Source of the DNA: Alcaligenaceae bacterium SAGV5
GTDB lineage: Bacteria > Pseudomonadota > Gammaproteobacteria > Burkholderiales > Burkholderiaceae_B
Direction of reading: 5' to 3'
Assembly: GCA_009360345.1 (NCBI GenBank)
Contig: SPDP01000006.1
Coordinates: 186,001-250,000 of the forward strand
Length of the DNA stretch: 64,000 nucleotides
Position 1 is the first letter of the stretch. Every line of letters begins with the position of its first letter. This document shows positions 25,048 to 33,586 of the stretch, piece after piece. The translations under genes and the position numbers were made by a program. Below the pieces are notes generated by a model. The model ran no database searches. It saw only the letters and a program-made list of their open reading frames with translations, and had not been told where the DNA came from.

Positions 25048-26142
25048 GTGTCTGATTCCGCTTCCCATTCCGTTTCTACTTTGCCCGGCGCCGCGATCGA
25101 TATCGAGGGCCTGGTACAGCGTTTGTCCGGCAACACCATCCTGGACGGCATCGACATCCGGCTCGAACCGGGCAAGGTGCTGGCCTTGCTGGGGCCGTCG
25201 GGCTGCGGCAAGACCACGCTGCTCAGGCTGCTGGCCGGCCTGAGCCGTCCGGTGGCGGGGCGCATCGCCATTGGCGGCGCCACCGTCGTCGACGGCCGGA
25301 CTTTCGTTCCTCCCGAGCGGCGCGGCCTGGGCATGGTGTTCCAGGACTACGCGTTGTGGCCGCACATGACCGTGGGCGCCAACGTGGCCTTCCCGCTGGA
25401 GGTGCGCGGCGTGCCCAGGCACGAACGGGCAGGGCGGGTGGCGAGCGCGCTCGACATGGTGGGACTGGCGGGCTACGAAGACCGATCGCCGGGCAGCCTG
25501 TCGGGCGGCCAGCAGCAGCGCGTCGCGCTGGCGCGGGCGGTGGTCGCGCGGCCCCGGGTGCTGCTGTTCGACGAGCCGCTGTCCAACCTTGACCGGGACC
25601 TGCGCGAGACGCTGTGCGGCGAGATCGGGCTGCTGCTGCGCGAGCTGGGCACCACCGCGGTGTACGTCACCCACGACCACGAGGAAGCTTTCGTGCTGGC
25701 CGACACGGTGGCGGTCATGCGGGCCGGCAAGGTGTGCCAGGTCGCCGCCCCCGAACTGCTGGTGAACGAACCCGCCAGCCCCGACGTGGTGGAGTTCCTG
25801 AAGCTGGGCGCCCTGCGCAGCGGCGTGCGTACCGAACGAGGCTGGCAACTGGCCGGCGGCCTGGAACTGGTCTGCCCCGAGCCCCTGGCCGATGGCCCGG
25901 CGGGGCCCGGTCATCTCTTCATTCCCCATGCCGCGCTGAAAGCAGGCGAGCGCCAAACGCTGCGTGGCCATGTGGTCGCCCAGCGGTTCCGCGGCGGGCA
26001 CTACGCGACGACGGTGCGCGTGGGCAGCGACCACCATGCTTTCGAACTCGCGTGGCTGACCGATCAACGCATGCCCGTCCAGCACCCGGTGGGGCTGGAC
26101 CTCGATTGGAGCCGGCTGCGCTGGTTTCCGCAGGCGGCGTGA
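25048..26142 (+). CDS. ABC transporter ATP-binding protein, FbpC/PotA type
   Basis: A 364-residue ATPase with Walker A GPSGCGKTT (about residues 49-57), Q-loop MVFQDYALWPHMTVGANVAF, signature LSGGQQQR, Walker B VLLFDEPLSNLDRDLRE and switch His VTHDHEEA. A C-terminal TOBE-like regulatory region (about 265-364) is present. The start is a GTG at 25048. It is the first gene of a three-gene importer with a ferric-type binding protein and a fused permease. Iron, a phosphonate or a similar substrate is possible. Confidence 0.9.
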   Translation: MSDSASHSVSTLPGAAIDIEGLVQRLSGNTILDGIDIRLEPGKVLALLGPSGCGKTTLLRLLAGLSRPVAGRIAIGGATVVDGRTFVPPERRGLGMVFQDYALWPHMTVGANVAFPLEVRGVPRHERAGRVASALDMVGLAGYEDRSPGSLSGGQQQRVALARAVVARPRVLLFDEPLSNLDRDLRETLCGEIGLLLRELGTTAVYVTHDHEEAFVLADTVAVMRAGKVCQVAAPELLVNEPASPDVVEFLKLGALRSGVRTERGWQLAGGLELVCPEPLADGPAGPGHLFIPHAALKAGERQTLRGHVVAQRFRGGHYATTVRVGSDHHAFELAWLTDQRMPVQHPVGLDLDWSRLRWFPQAA

Positions 26143-26185
26143 CTTTTCCCTCGGCGATATGCCGTTTCTCGACTCAGGAATCTCG

Positions 26186-27151
26186 ATGATGAAAATCAAG
26201 CCTCTGATCGGCGCGCTGGCGTTCGGCGCGATGCTGGCCGCCAGCCAGGCCCAGGCCCTGACGGTCTACACCGCCGGCCCGGCCGGACTGATCAAGCAAC
26301 TGGCCGACGACTTCAAGAAGCAGACCGGCGTATCGGTCGACGTGTTCCAGGCCGACACGGGCAAGGTGATGGCGCGGCTGGAGGCGGAAGCCTCGAACCC
26401 GAAGGCCGATGTGGTGATCTCGGCGTCGTGGGACAGCGCGCTGGACCTGCACAAGCGCGGTTGGCTGCTGTCCTACACCAGTCCCAATGCCGCGAAGGTG
26501 CCGGCCGAATTCAAGGGACCGAGCTATGTGGCGCAAGGCCTGTCGGCGCTGGCCATTGCCTGGAACACCAAGAGCGGCACGCCGCGTCCGGCGGACTGGG
26601 CAGACCTGGCCAGGCCCGAGTTCAAGGGGCTGGTCAACATGCCTGATCCGGCCCAGTCGGGCACGGCGCTGGAGCTGCTGTCCGGCCTGCAATCGGCGCG
26701 CGGCGCCGACGCGTGGAGGTTGTTCGCCGATCTGAAGCGCAATGACATGGCCATCGCCGGCGCCAATGCGCAGGCGATGAACCCCGTCCTGCAGGGCGCC
26801 AAGGCCGCCGTCTTCGGCGCGGTCGATTACGTGGCGCTGGACAACCAGGCCAAGGGCGAGAGCATCGAAGTCATCTTCCCCGCGAGCGGCACGGTGATCG
26901 CCGGCCGGCCGATGATGATCCTCAAGTCCAGCCGCCAGCAGCAGGACGCCAAGCGCTTCATCGACTTCGTGCTGTCCGACGCCGGGCAGGCGCGGGTGGC
27001 CGCGACCTACCTGATCCCGGCCCGCCAGGACGTGCAGGCCAAGCGTCCGGTGATCAAGGACATCAAGGCGCTGCCGATGGAGAACGAGTCCCAGCGCGCC
27101 GGCCGCCAGGCCCTGCTGGAGCGGTTCACGACGTTGTTCGGCCGCAAGTGA
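26186..27151 (+). CDS. Ferric-type ABC transporter substrate-binding protein
   Basis: A 321-residue periplasmic protein. The signal peptide (about residues 1-26, KPLIGALAFGAMLAASQAQA) precedes LTVYTAGPAGLIKQLADDFK, the start of the FbpA/AfuA-like fold. Later motifs include KADVVISASWDSALDLHKRG and AIAWNTKSGTPRPADWADLA. I do not see the Tyr-Tyr pair of classical FbpA clearly, so the ligand could be a phosphonate or sugar phosphate rather than Fe(III). AGGAA lies six bases before the ATG at 26186; 26189 is an alternative. A strong hairpin follows the stop. Confidence 0.85.
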   Translation: MMKIKPLIGALAFGAMLAASQAQALTVYTAGPAGLIKQLADDFKKQTGVSVDVFQADTGKVMARLEAEASNPKADVVISASWDSALDLHKRGWLLSYTSPNAAKVPAEFKGPSYVAQGLSALAIAWNTKSGTPRPADWADLARPEFKGLVNMPDPAQSGTALELLSGLQSARGADAWRLFADLKRNDMAIAGANAQAMNPVLQGAKAAVFGAVDYVALDNQAKGESIEVIFPASGTVIAGRPMMILKSSRQQQDAKRFIDFVLSDAGQARVAATYLIPARQDVQAKRPVIKDIKALPMENESQRAGRQALLERFTTLFGRK

Positions 27152-27156
27152 CCAGA

Positions 27157-27188
27157 CCTGGCCGGCGCCCATCGGGGCGCCGGCCAGG
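27157..27188. other. Strong intra-operon hairpin after the binding-protein gene
   Basis: Perfect 13-bp stem CCTGGCCGGCGCC/GGCGCCGGCCAGG with a six-base loop, six bases after the stop codon and without a T-run. Such hairpins between a binding-protein gene and its permease gene protect the upstream mRNA, so that binding protein exceeds permease. That function is inferred by analogy. Confidence 0.8.
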
Positions 27189-27235
27189 CATGACTTCCCA
27201 TATCTAGACCTTCGTCGAGCAAGAGGCGGGCATCC

Positions 27236-28900
27236 ATGCGCGCGAACACGTTGTTGGTGGGGGCCGCGGTGTCCGCCTTGTGCATCCTGGTGGTCATGCC
27301 GCTGGGCTTCGTCCTGCTGCAAGCCATCTTTCCAGAACTCGCCCAGGGCTCGCTGGCGCGGCCGTTGGCCCATCTGGCGGGTGTCCTGGCCGATCCCAAG
27401 CTGGTCGAACTGACGATCAACACGCTGAAGCTGGGCGCCTGCGTGGTGCTGGCCGCGGCGGCCATCGGCATCCCGCTGGGAACACTGCGCGGGTTGTTCG
27501 ACCTGCCCGGTGCCAAGCTCTGGGACGTGCTGATGCTGGTGCCCTTCATGATCCCGCCTTACATCAGCGCGCTGGGCTGGATCATGCTGCTGCAGCCGCG
27601 TGGATATTTGCAGCAACTGCTGGGCATCCATGCCGGGCCGGCGCTGTTCTCGTTCGGCGGCGTCGTGTTCGTGATGACGCTGAACGTGGTGCCCGTGGTC
27701 TATTTCGCCGTCTCCCGCACCATGGCCGCGTCCGGCTCCCGCCTGGCGCTGGTGGGGCGGGTGTGCGGCGCGGGGGCCTGGCGCTGTTTCTGGCGCATCA
27801 CGCTGCCGCTGGCCCTGCCGGGTATCGCCGCGAGCCTGCTGCTGGTGTTCGCGATGGCGATCGAGGAATATGGCACGCCCGCGGCGCTGGCGGCCAATGC
27901 CGGGTTCTTCGTGCTGGTGACGGGCATCGAGCGGCGCTTCTCCGAATGGCCGATCGACCTGCCCGGGGCTTCGGTGCTGTCGCTGATCCTGGTGGCGCTG
28001 GCCATGCTGGCCTTCGTCTGGCAGCGGCGCATGCTCAAGGGCAGGGGCTACGAGACCACCACGGGCAAGCCCGCGCGCGGCGAAACCCTGCCGCTGGGCA
28101 ATTGGCGCTGGCCCATCGCCGCCCTGTTCGCCGTGATCGTGGCGGTGGCCACTTTCGCGCCCCTGTTCGCCATTGCCGCGACGGCCTTCAGCCGCACGCT
28201 GTCGGGCGGCCTGGCCATCGACAATCTGTCGCTGGCGCATTTCCAGGCCATCGCGGCGGGCGGCAGCGAAGCCTCGGGCGCACTGGCCACGAGCCTGCTG
28301 CTGGGGCTCGGCGCGGCCATCGTGACGGGCCTGACGGGTGTTCTGGTCGCCTACTGCGTGGTAAAGACCCGCACGCGCGGCCGCGTGGTGCTCGACGCCC
28401 TGGCCGTGCTGCCCAACACCATGCCGGGCGTGGTGGTCGGCGTGGGCCTGATCCTGGCCTGGAACCAGGCGTTCTGGCCGGCCACGCCCTACAACACCTG
28501 GGGCATCCTGCTGCTGGCCTACTGCTGCCTGCTGCTGCCGTATCCGGTGCGCTATTCCCACGCCGCGCTCATGCAGATCGGCGACAACCTGGAAGCCGCG
28601 GCCCGGGTCCACGGCGCCGGCACCGTCACGGCGCTGGCGCGCATCCTGCTGCCGCTGCTGGCACCCAGCCTGGCTGCCGCCATGTTGCTGGTGTTCGCGG
28701 TGGCCTCGCGCGAACTGGTGGCCTCGCTGCTGCTCGCGCCCACGGGTGTGCAGACCGTGTCGCTGTTCATCTGGCGCCAATTCGAGCAGGGCTCGGTGGG
28801 GCAGGGCATGGCGATGAGCCTTGTCACCGTGGCCTTGACCACGACGGTGATGCTGCTGGCCACGCTGTGGCTGGAGCGGCGGCAGGCAAGTGGTGTGTAA
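27236..28900 (+). CDS. ABC transporter permease with two fused membrane domains (FbpB-like)
   Basis: A 554-residue protein with about twelve transmembrane segments in two halves, each with its own inner-membrane component loop. The first half has the loop around LVGRVCGAGAWRCFWRITLP; the second has AAARVHGAGTVTALARILLP near residues 458-477. This duplicated layout matches FbpB/CysTW-type permeases in which one polypeptide supplies both halves of the channel. It works with the ATPase and binding protein encoded just upstream. The gene begins 84 bases after the binding-protein gene, beyond the hairpin. Confidence 0.9.
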   Translation: MRANTLLVGAAVSALCILVVMPLGFVLLQAIFPELAQGSLARPLAHLAGVLADPKLVELTINTLKLGACVVLAAAAIGIPLGTLRGLFDLPGAKLWDVLMLVPFMIPPYISALGWIMLLQPRGYLQQLLGIHAGPALFSFGGVVFVMTLNVVPVVYFAVSRTMAASGSRLALVGRVCGAGAWRCFWRITLPLALPGIAASLLLVFAMAIEEYGTPAALAANAGFFVLVTGIERRFSEWPIDLPGASVLSLILVALAMLAFVWQRRMLKGRGYETTTGKPARGETLPLGNWRWPIAALFAVIVAVATFAPLFAIAATAFSRTLSGGLAIDNLSLAHFQAIAAGGSEASGALATSLLLGLGAAIVTGLTGVLVAYCVVKTRTRGRVVLDALAVLPNTMPGVVVGVGLILAWNQAFWPATPYNTWGILLLAYCCLLLPYPVRYSHAALMQIGDNLEAAARVHGAGTVTALARILLPLLAPSLAAAMLLVFAVASRELVASLLLAPTGVQTVSLFIWRQFEQGSVGQGMAMSLVTVALTTTVMLLATLWLERRQASGV

Positions 28901-28932
28901 CTAGACGCTCATTTTGTGTATTTATAAAAATA

Positions 28933-28946
28933 TCTTGTATACAAGA
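28933..28946. promoter_or_regulatory. MatR-type operator, perfect palindrome TCTTGTATACAAGA
   Basis: A 14-base perfect palindrome ends 23 bases before the GntR regulator start. From memory, the operator published for MatR of Rhizobium is TCTTGTA/TACACGA; this site differs in one base. The regulator is followed by malonyl-CoA decarboxylase, as in mat loci, so autoregulation and control of the whole operon are likely. Confidence 0.75.
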
Positions 28947-28969
28947 GAAAGCTGGGGCAAGATGGCTTC

Positions 28970-29653
28970 ATGTCATCCCGCCCCCTTTCCCTCGGCAACG
29001 AGAAGAAGCGCTCCGAAACGCTACGCGAGACCATCGAAGAGTTGATCGCCGTCGGCGAACTGTCGCCGGGGGATCCGCTGGACGAGACCGTGCTGGCCAA
29101 CCGTTTCGGGGTGTCCCGCACGCCCATACGCGAGGCCCTGATCCAGCTGGCTTCGGCCGGGCTGGTGGAAATGCGGCCGCGCAAGGGGGCGCTGGTGGCG
29201 CAGATCGGGCCCCAGCGCCTGATCGAGATGTTCGATGTGATGGGCGAGATCGAAGCCATGTGCGCGCGGCTGGCCGCGCGGCGCATGACCGCCGACGATC
29301 ACCGCCGCCTGCTCGACGCCCATCGCGCCTGCCAGGCCTCGCGCGACGCGGGTGACGCCAACGCCTACTACTACCTGAACGAAACTTTCCATCGGACCAT
29401 CTACGGCCTGGGCTGCAACGGTTTCCTGAACGAGGAGGCCATCAAGCTGCATCGCCGGCTGGGGCCGTATCGCCGGCTGCAATTGCGCGTGCGCGACCGC
29501 ATCGCCACCTCCTATGACGAACACGAGGGCATCGTCGAAGCCTTGCTGGCGGGCGATGCCGGGCTCGCGGCCGAGCGCGCGCGCGACCACGTGGTGGTGC
29601 AGGGGCAGCGCTTCGCGGACCTGATGGCCTCGCTGTCCAGGCAATCGGGTTGA
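28970..29653 (+). CDS. matR: GntR/FCD-family regulator, MatR-like
   Basis: A 227-residue regulator with an N-terminal winged helix (PLDETVLANRFGVSRTPIRE and ALIQLASAGLVEMRPRKGAL, about residues 36-76) and a C-terminal all-helical FCD ligand domain (about 85-215). The FCD domain includes metal/ligand-site residues in YYYLNETFHRTIYGLG and the later SYDEHEGIVEALLAGD. It directly precedes malonyl-CoA decarboxylase on the same strand, and a MatR-type palindrome stands before it. It therefore probably senses malonate and controls malonate use. It could also be a generic FCD regulator. Confidence 0.8.
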   Translation: MSSRPLSLGNEKKRSETLRETIEELIAVGELSPGDPLDETVLANRFGVSRTPIREALIQLASAGLVEMRPRKGALVAQIGPQRLIEMFDVMGEIEAMCARLAARRMTADDHRRLLDAHRACQASRDAGDANAYYYLNETFHRTIYGLGCNGFLNEEAIKLHRRLGPYRRLQLRVRDRIATSYDEHEGIVEALLAGDAGLAAERARDHVVVQGQRFADLMASLSRQSG

Positions 29654-29669
29654 GTCTTTCAGAAGGGAC

Positions 29670-31067
29670 ATGAACGACATGTTGAACAGCGATCGTCACG
29701 ATATCGCCGATGCGCGGCCCGCCGCGCCGGCCCCCGATCCGCAGCCGGCCCAGTCGCTGCTGGCCCGCTGGAGCAAATGGCTGGGAGGGCGGCCCCAGGC
29801 GGCCGCGGAGCCTGGCGAGGCCGCCGAGGCCGTTCCCTTGTCCACGCGCGAGGCCAACCGCCAGCGTGCGCTGCTGCTGCCGTGCTTCCAGGCGCGCCTG
29901 ACCGATGTGGCGGCCAATCGTGCCGCGTTGACCTGGCAAGAGCAGTATCGCGCCGCCGATGCCCAGCGCCGCGGCGCCATGCTGGGCCTCCTGGCCGAGG
30001 TGGGCGCGTCGGCGGCGGGGCCGTCCGAGCCGGGCGGCAAGGAGACGCCTTCCGACTTGTCCCGCGCGCTTTCGAATGCCCGGGTCCGATTCTTCAAGCG
30101 CCTGAACGCCCTGCCCGAGGGCCTGCCTTTCCTGCTGGAGCTGCGGACCGACATGCTGGCCTGGCGCGCCAGGATCCCCACCCTGCAGGGGCTGGATGGC
30201 GACCTGGAGGGGCTGCTGTCGAACTGGTTCGACGTGGGGCTGTTGGAAATGCGCCGCATTACCTGGGACTCGCCCGCGTCGCTGCTTGAAAAACTCATCA
30301 TCTACGAAGCGGTGCACGAGATCGCCTCGTGGACGGATCTGCGCAATCGCCTGGATTCCGACCGCCGCTGCTATGCGTTCTTCCATCCGCGCATGCCGAA
30401 TGAACCGCTGATCTTCGTCGAAGTCGCGTTCTGCGCCGACATGGCCGGCAACGTGCAGAGCCTGCTGGACGAAGGCGCTCCCATGGAGAACCTCGACAAG
30501 GCGCGCTGGGCCATCTTCTATTCGATCTCCAACACGCAGCAAGGATTGCGCGGCGTCAGCTTCGGCAACTTCCTGCTCAAGCGGGTGATCGAGGAACTGA
30601 ACGGCGAACTGCCCAAGATCAAGCGTTTCGCCACGTTGTCGCCCATCCCGGGTTTTTGCGACTGGGTCAGGAAACGCAGCGCCGAGGACCTCGCCGCCAT
30701 CGTCCGCAAGGAGAAGGCCGGCATGGACGCGGCCACCGGGGCCCAGGTGCTGGCCGCCATCCAGCAGGCGGTGGACGACGATGCGGCACCGCCGGCCGTG
30801 CAGGCCGTGGCCATGAGGCTGGCGGCCCGCTATCTGGTGGAACGCAAGGGGTCGCTGCCGCTCGATCCGGTGGCGCGGTTCCACCTTGGCAACGGTGCCC
30901 GCATCGAACGGCTGAACTGGAAGGCGGACACGTCGCGCAAGGGCCGCGCCCAGTCATGCGGCATGATGGTGAACTACGCCTACGAATTGGATGCGCTCGA
31001 CGACAACCTGGCCCGGCTGGGCGAGGGCAAGCCCGAGACGAGCAGGGGGGTGGCCCGGCTGCTCTGA
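29670..31067 (+). CDS. matA: Malonyl-CoA decarboxylase
   Basis: A 465-residue cytoplasmic enzyme of the MCD family, which makes acetyl-CoA and CO2 from malonyl-CoA. The helical N-terminal domain runs to about residue 220. The acetyltransferase-like catalytic domain contains the His motif FFHPRMPNEPLIFVEVAF and the Ser-containing SISNTQQGLRGVSFGNFLLK. The first 70 residues are Pro/Ala-rich and probably disordered. Start 29670 is very close to AGAAGGG; ATG 29679 gives better spacing. It follows the MatR-like gene by 16 bases. A Bug gene downstream may capture malonate. Confidence 0.9.
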   Translation: MNDMLNSDRHDIADARPAAPAPDPQPAQSLLARWSKWLGGRPQAAAEPGEAAEAVPLSTREANRQRALLLPCFQARLTDVAANRAALTWQEQYRAADAQRRGAMLGLLAEVGASAAGPSEPGGKETPSDLSRALSNARVRFFKRLNALPEGLPFLLELRTDMLAWRARIPTLQGLDGDLEGLLSNWFDVGLLEMRRITWDSPASLLEKLIIYEAVHEIASWTDLRNRLDSDRRCYAFFHPRMPNEPLIFVEVAFCADMAGNVQSLLDEGAPMENLDKARWAIFYSISNTQQGLRGVSFGNFLLKRVIEELNGELPKIKRFATLSPIPGFCDWVRKRSAEDLAAIVRKEKAGMDAATGAQVLAAIQQAVDDDAAPPAVQAVAMRLAARYLVERKGSLPLDPVARFHLGNGARIERLNWKADTSRKGRAQSCGMMVNYAYELDALDDNLARLGEGKPETSRGVARLL

Positions 31068-31151
31068 CCCCTGGACGCGCACCGCAAGACTTCAATCAGA
31101 ACTGGCACCAGCCAGCGTGTAGTACCTTCATACCAAAAGAGGAGACAGGAG

Positions 31152-31379
31152 ATGAAACGCAGCATTGCCTTGATCGCCTGCATGGTGGGCGCGGCCGCGG
31201 GTGGCCATGCGGAGGGAGCGGAGGCCTGGCCGTCCAGGGCCGTGACCGTCATCGTCCCGTTCCCGGCGGGAGGGGGCACCGATGCCTTCGTCCGGCCGCT
31301 GGCGCAGCAGTTGGGCGCGCAGCTGGGGCACAGCGTGGTGGTGGACAACCGGGGGGGCGCGGGTGGCACCGTGGGGGAG
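31152..31379 (+). pseudogene. Bug-family binding protein, N-terminal fragment cut at a sequencing adapter
   Basis: A normal Bug start: signal peptide MKRSIALIACMVGAAAGGHA, then WPSRAVTVIVPFPAGGGTDA and SVVVDNRGGAGGTVGE. After residue 76 the reading becomes VYKRQ, the familiar translation of the Nextera/Tn5 mosaic end, and then antisense of another gene. About 245 residues are missing. GGAG precedes the ATG. The gene lies 84 bases after malonyl-CoA decarboxylase, so a complete version probably encodes a malonate-binding protein of the mat operon. The truncation is most likely an artefact. Confidence 0.85.
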
Positions 31380-31394
31380 GTGTATAAGAGACAG
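31380..31394. other. Tn5/Nextera mosaic-end adapter remnant (assembly artefact)
   Basis: GTGTATAAGAGACAG equals the last 15 bases of the 19-base mosaic end used in transposase-based library kits. It sits exactly where two convergent genes lose their 3' ends. Its translations VYKRQ (forward) and CLLYTS (reverse) are known artefact signatures. Confidence 0.95.
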
Positions 31395-32344
31395 TCCCCG
31401 AGCCCCTTGGGCACGCCCAGCGTCCGGCCCAGCGCATGCAGCCCGGCGGCGGCGTCCGGCACATCCAGCGCCCGGCGGATCGCCGCCATGGCGGCGGGAG
31501 CGGCCGGCGCGTTATAGGCGGTCGCATAGGGCAGCACGATGGCGTGGGTCTCGGCATGGGGAAGATTCAGGCTGCCCCCCAGCACATGGCAAAGCTTGTG
31601 ATGCAAGGCCATCGACACGACGTTGAGCGACATGCCCGCGAGCCACGCTCCGTACAGGCAGCGCTCGCGTCCCGGCAGCGCCCCCGGTTCGCGCAGCACC
31701 TCGGGCAGCCCGCGCGCCAGGGCGCCGATCGCCTCCTCGGCCATGAGCGACACCACGGGGTTCCCGTCCGCCGCGTACAGCGCCTCGACACAGTGCGCGA
31801 TCGCGTTCAGGCCGCTGCTGGCCGACAGCGGCGCGGGCAGGCTGAGCGTCAGCGCGGGATCGTACAGCACGGTGGCCGGCAACACCCGGTCGTCGCGGCC
31901 CGTGCGCTTTTCTCCTTCATCGGTCAGCCCGTAGATGGACGTCATCTCCGACCCGGCATAGGTGGTGGGAATGGCGAGGATGCGCAGCGGCAGTTCGAGC
32001 GCCATGGCCTTCGCCAGGCCGGTCGCCGAGCCGCCGCCCAGCGCGACCAGGCCGTCCGCGTCCGCTGCGCGGGCCCGGGCCACCGCCGCCCCGACGACCG
32101 CCACCGGCACGTGCATGACCGCTTCGGCGAACACCGACGGCCGCGCGTCGCCCAGGTTTGCGGCCACGGCTCGCGCGTCGGCCGCCTGCTCCGGCGTGCA
32201 CAGGATCAGCGGTCGCTTCATGCCCAGCATCTCCAGTTCGCGTCCCAGGTGGCGCAGGCTGCCTGCCCCGAACACCACGCGCGCCGGCGCGCTGCGATAA
32301 ACGAAGGCGGCGATGCCTTCGGGCGGATTCCTGCGACCTTGCAT
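31395..32344 (-). pseudogene. Maleylacetate reductase-like iron-type alcohol dehydrogenase, C-terminus cut at the adapter
   Basis: About 316 residues of a family of roughly 350. The N-terminus FVYRSAPARVVFGAGSLRHL and the NAD-binding GGGSATGLAKAMALELPLRI, then IPTTYAGSEMTSIYGLTDEG, are typical of maleylacetate reductases, which convert maleylacetate to 3-oxoadipate. Later SSGLNAIAHCVEALYA and SMALHHKLCHVLGGSLNLPH also fit. The last 35-40 residues are replaced by the adapter translation. The ATG at 32344 has AGGGAGAG upstream. It diverges from a LinE/PcpA-like dioxygenase, matching hydroquinone meta-cleavage. The gene is probably intact in the organism. Confidence 0.85.
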
Positions 32345-32424
32345 GACGGCTCTCCCTTGATGTCCGGCGGACATGGTAGGGACGCCGGCCCCGCCGGGTC
32401 GATAGCGGAACCCTTATGCATCCG

Positions 32425-32439
32425 ATGCGAAAACGGCAT
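32425..32439. promoter_or_regulatory. LysR-type box 1, ATGC-N7-GCAT
   Basis: ATGCGAAAACGGCAT, a T-N11-A site with four-base symmetric ends, lies between the divergent maleylacetate reductase and dioxygenase starts. Its reverse complement differs from box 2 by one base. Confidence 0.6.
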
Positions 32440-32469
32440 GCGGCGCGCCATCGGGTGGCCCGGCCTTGT

Positions 32470-32484
32470 ATGCCGATTTCGCAT
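32470..32484. promoter_or_regulatory. LysR-type box 2, ATGC-N7-GCAT
   Basis: ATGCCGATTTCGCAT, inverted copy of box 1 with a centre-to-centre distance of 45 bases, about 100 bases before the dioxygenase start. Paired sites at this spacing fit recall and activation sites of a LysR tetramer. Confidence 0.6.
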
Positions 32485-32582
32485 GCGGCGCATCGCGAAA
32501 CCGGTATGGTGCCCCGCGATGCGCTGCCGGATACTGCCCCGGCGCCTGTCGTGAGGAGGCGCGGCACCACACAGGAGACGAC

Positions 32583-33545
32583 ATGACCGAACGCTCTGGC
32601 TCGATACAGGGCCTGCATCACATCACGCTGTGCACCGCCACGGCGCAAGGCGATGTGGATTTCTTCGTAAAAGTGATGGGGCAGCGCTTCATCAAGCAGA
32701 CGCTGTTCTATGACGGCAAGATCCCCATTTATCACTTGTACTTCAGCGATGCCGACGGCACGCCGGGCACGGTCATGACGACCTTCCCGATGCGCCGAAC
32801 CGGGCTCGTGGGCCGCAAGGGCTCGGGGCAATTCACCGCGATCGCGTATTCGGTCCCGCCGGGTTCGCTCGATTTCTGGCGCGAGCATTTCCGCCGCAAC
32901 GGCATCGCCATCGCCGGCGAATCGGAACGCTTCGGCGAAAAGTACCTGCGCGTGGTCCACGCCGGCATCGATTTCGAAGTGGTCGAGGACCCGGCCGACC
33001 CGCGCAAGCCCTGGAAGTCCGACTACGTCCCGGAGCGGTATGCCGTGCGCGGCTTCCACAACTGGACCGTGACCGTGCGCGAGCAGGAGGACATGGATAC
33101 CTTCATGCACGAGGCCTGGAGCTTCCGCCGCACGCTGTCCGACGGACTCTTCACGCGCTACGAGGTTGCCGGGGGCGGCGGCGGCAAGCGCATCGACATC
33201 CTGCATGCGCCCGACCTGCGCCAGGGAACGTGGACAGTGGCCGAGGGCATCGTCCACCACGGAGCCTTCGACGTGCCCGACTACGACACGCAGATGCGGG
33301 TCAAGCTCGAAACCGAGGGCATGGGTTTCACCGATTTCTCGGACCGCAAGAACCGCGGCTACTTCGAGTCCACGTACGTGCGGACCCCCGGCGGCGCGAT
33401 GTTCGAAGCCACCAAGTCGCTGGGATTCAAGATGGACGAGACCGAGGAAGAGCTCGGCACCGACCTGAAGATCTCCCCGCAGTTCGACGTCTCGCACGAA
33501 GAGCTCAAGGCCTTCATGCAGAAGGAAGACCCCATCCACCTTTGA
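32583..33545 (+). CDS. Ring-cleaving extradiol dioxygenase, LinE/PcpA (hydroquinone) type
   Basis: A 320-residue two-module VOC-fold dioxygenase. Likely Fe(II) ligands are His12 (in LHHITL), His226 (in EGIVHHGAF) and Glu275 (in GGAMFEATKS), closely matching the His11/His227/Glu276 spacing of PcpA. PcpA/LinE enzymes open hydroquinones next to one hydroxyl; with unchlorinated hydroquinone the product is 4-hydroxymuconic semialdehyde. The neighbours (maleylacetate reductase, aldehyde dehydrogenase, FAD monooxygenase) supply the rest of such a pathway. Broader VOC family members of similar length exist, so the substrate remains an inference. Confidence 0.8.
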   Translation: MTERSGSIQGLHHITLCTATAQGDVDFFVKVMGQRFIKQTLFYDGKIPIYHLYFSDADGTPGTVMTTFPMRRTGLVGRKGSGQFTAIAYSVPPGSLDFWREHFRRNGIAIAGESERFGEKYLRVVHAGIDFEVVEDPADPRKPWKSDYVPERYAVRGFHNWTVTVREQEDMDTFMHEAWSFRRTLSDGLFTRYEVAGGGGGKRIDILHAPDLRQGTWTVAEGIVHHGAFDVPDYDTQMRVKLETEGMGFTDFSDRKNRGYFESTYVRTPGGAMFEATKSLGFKMDETEEELGTDLKISPQFDVSHEELKAFMQKEDPIHL

Positions 33546-33586
33546 GTTCCATCGCGGACTCGATTCCCACCCTAGAAGACGCCGCC

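Noticed and set aside
26174..28780. 868-residue minus-strand frame opposite the FbpABC-like operon
   Set aside because: High-GC antisense frame rich in Gln/Arg/His without domains, opposite three well-supported genes.
30980..32374. A 464-residue reductase spanning the adapter
   Set aside because: Beyond 31394 the frame runs through the adapter (CLLYTS) and then antisense of a Bug gene and malonyl-CoA decarboxylase.
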